Source: Thunnus maccoyii
Taxonomy: Eukaryota > Chordata > Actinopteri > Scombriformes > Scombridae
Assembly: GCF_910596095.1 (NCBI RefSeq)
Contig: NC_056545.1
Location: 2,464,001 to 2,528,000, forward strand
Reading direction: 5' to 3'
Length of the DNA stretch: 64,000 nt
The notes below the pieces were generated by a model. It worked only from the letters and a program-made list of their open reading frames with translations. It had not been told where the DNA came from and made no database searches. A program made the position numbers and the translations under genes. Positions 63,331 to 64,000 of the stretch are shown piece after piece. How positions within the stretch are numbered: position 1 is the first letter of the stretch; every line of letters starts with the position of its first letter.

Positions 63331-64000
63331 CTGCAAAAATAGAAAAATACATTTAAAAAAAAGTTATTATCACAATGTGGTCATTCCATTTCTACTAAAT
63401 TAATGACTAGGACAATGTGTTATGCCAGTGCAAATATTCATGTTTTAAAACAGAAACATTAAAGGGTACATATTATGTTTTTTGTGATTTTCTGTTATTT
63501 TCATGCTGTTATGATGTTGGATATCTGTGTTAAACATGGTCCCAGTTCTAAAACTTGAGGTTAATGTACGAAAAATAATCCCTGTTAATATTCAGGTCTT
63601 CAGCCTGCTCTGAATGCTTCATTTGTTGCGTTTTTTTCTGGTCGTGTCAAGATGGCGACCCTAGAAGGCTTTCAGGTTGTAACAACATCAAACCATTTAC
63701 TGGCAGTCAACCGCAGCTCTAAACTATCACTAAACTATGTGTTGTGCATCATACTCACTAATGAACAGGGTATGCATGTGAAACTAATCCCTGAAATCCT
63801 AGTTATCAGTTGATTCTTCTTTGTTAAAAGTATTTATTTGGTCAAAGCTGTTTTCTAGCCTGGAACAGTATTTAAGCTGCATCAGTTAGGATGATGTCAA
63901 ACTGTACTTATTGACTAAAAGTGATCTTGTGGCTGCATAAAATCATCAATAATGATTTCTAATTGAACACAAAACATCTTATTTGCACAACATCAAATCT
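63331..64000 (-). other. Intron 1 of unit I, incomplete
   Basis: Matches 52,472-53,141 of unit G. Contains the dispersed repeat ending in AAGATGGCGACC and the scar GAAGGCTTTCAGG left by the deletion that removed the hAT region. The window ends before exon 1. Confidence 0.7.

Larger units (their letters stand above)
58909..64000. repeat. Duplicated block carrying unit I (partner of 48,050-53,145)
   Basis: Matches the G block at offset 10,859 to the window edge; the right end of the copy is not visible. Unit H sits between the two, so the duplicated unit may be a G+H pair, with further copies beyond 64,000. Confidence 0.8.

Overview
The window looks like a teleost fish immune locus. The coding parts are short exons with consensus GT/AG splice sites, the DNA is AT-rich, and fish-type L2/Maui-like LINE and hAT elements are scattered through it. 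Every host gene I can support lies on the minus strand. Two receptor families have expanded in tandem side by side. No RNA genes, CRISPR arrays or bacterial-style operons were seen.

Left half (about 1-28,690): three tandem copies (A, B, C) of a TNF-receptor superfamily gene of the fish TNFRSF14/HVEM-like type. They are recognised from the cysteine-rich domain exons, a transmembrane exon and a short tail with TRAF-binding-like motifs. Copy B (12,249-19,302) is the only one with all CRDs, a membrane anchor and a tail. A 325-bp two-exon tail cassette is tandemly triplicated there, giving three predicted TRAF sites. Its CRD3/CRD4 intron carries a 3.4-kb block of transposon DNA that includes a broken L2-type LINE. 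Copy A (2,092-4,448) lost the transmembrane part and a CA dinucleotide at the CRD4 donor, so it can only encode a soluble ectodomain. Copy C (27,240-27,822) is a deletion relic with one and a half CRDs. Spacers of about 7 kb follow A and B; they contain a degenerate threefold repeat, a CA microsatellite and no gene I recognise.

Right half (about 28,750-64,000): six tandem units (D, E, F, G, H, I) of a CD2/SLAM-family two-Ig receptor. Exons run: signal peptide, V-type Ig without the usual disulfide, C2-type Ig with four cysteines, glycosylated stalk, TM, tyrosine tail, all in phase 1. Two C-termini exist. E, G, H and I have a neutral TM followed by a tail with YxxV motifs (ITIM-like in G and I). 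D and F instead have a TM with an embedded arginine and a short tail without tyrosine motifs. This resembles an inhibitory/activating paired-receptor array. In D and F the stalk-exon donor is destroyed, and skipping that exon restores the frame. E is broken by an 8-bp deletion in its V exon, and D has lost exons 1 and 2. G, H and F keep open frames, and I is open but its first exon lies just outside the window. G and I are nearly identical over about 5.1 kb at a spacing of 10,859 bp, and H is a mosaic of G-like and E-like segments, which points to recent duplication and gene conversion.

A hAT transposon with a decayed BED/transposase gene sits in intron 1 of F. An internally deleted copy sits at the same site in E, flanked by the same imperfect 8-bp target duplication. 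A roughly 414-bp inverted-repeat element sits in intron 5 of E, G, H and I. Products act at the surface of immune cells (TNF-family co-stimulation; CD2/SLAM adhesion and signalling). Family assignments rest on recognisable sequence; the regulatory and functional consequences are inference.
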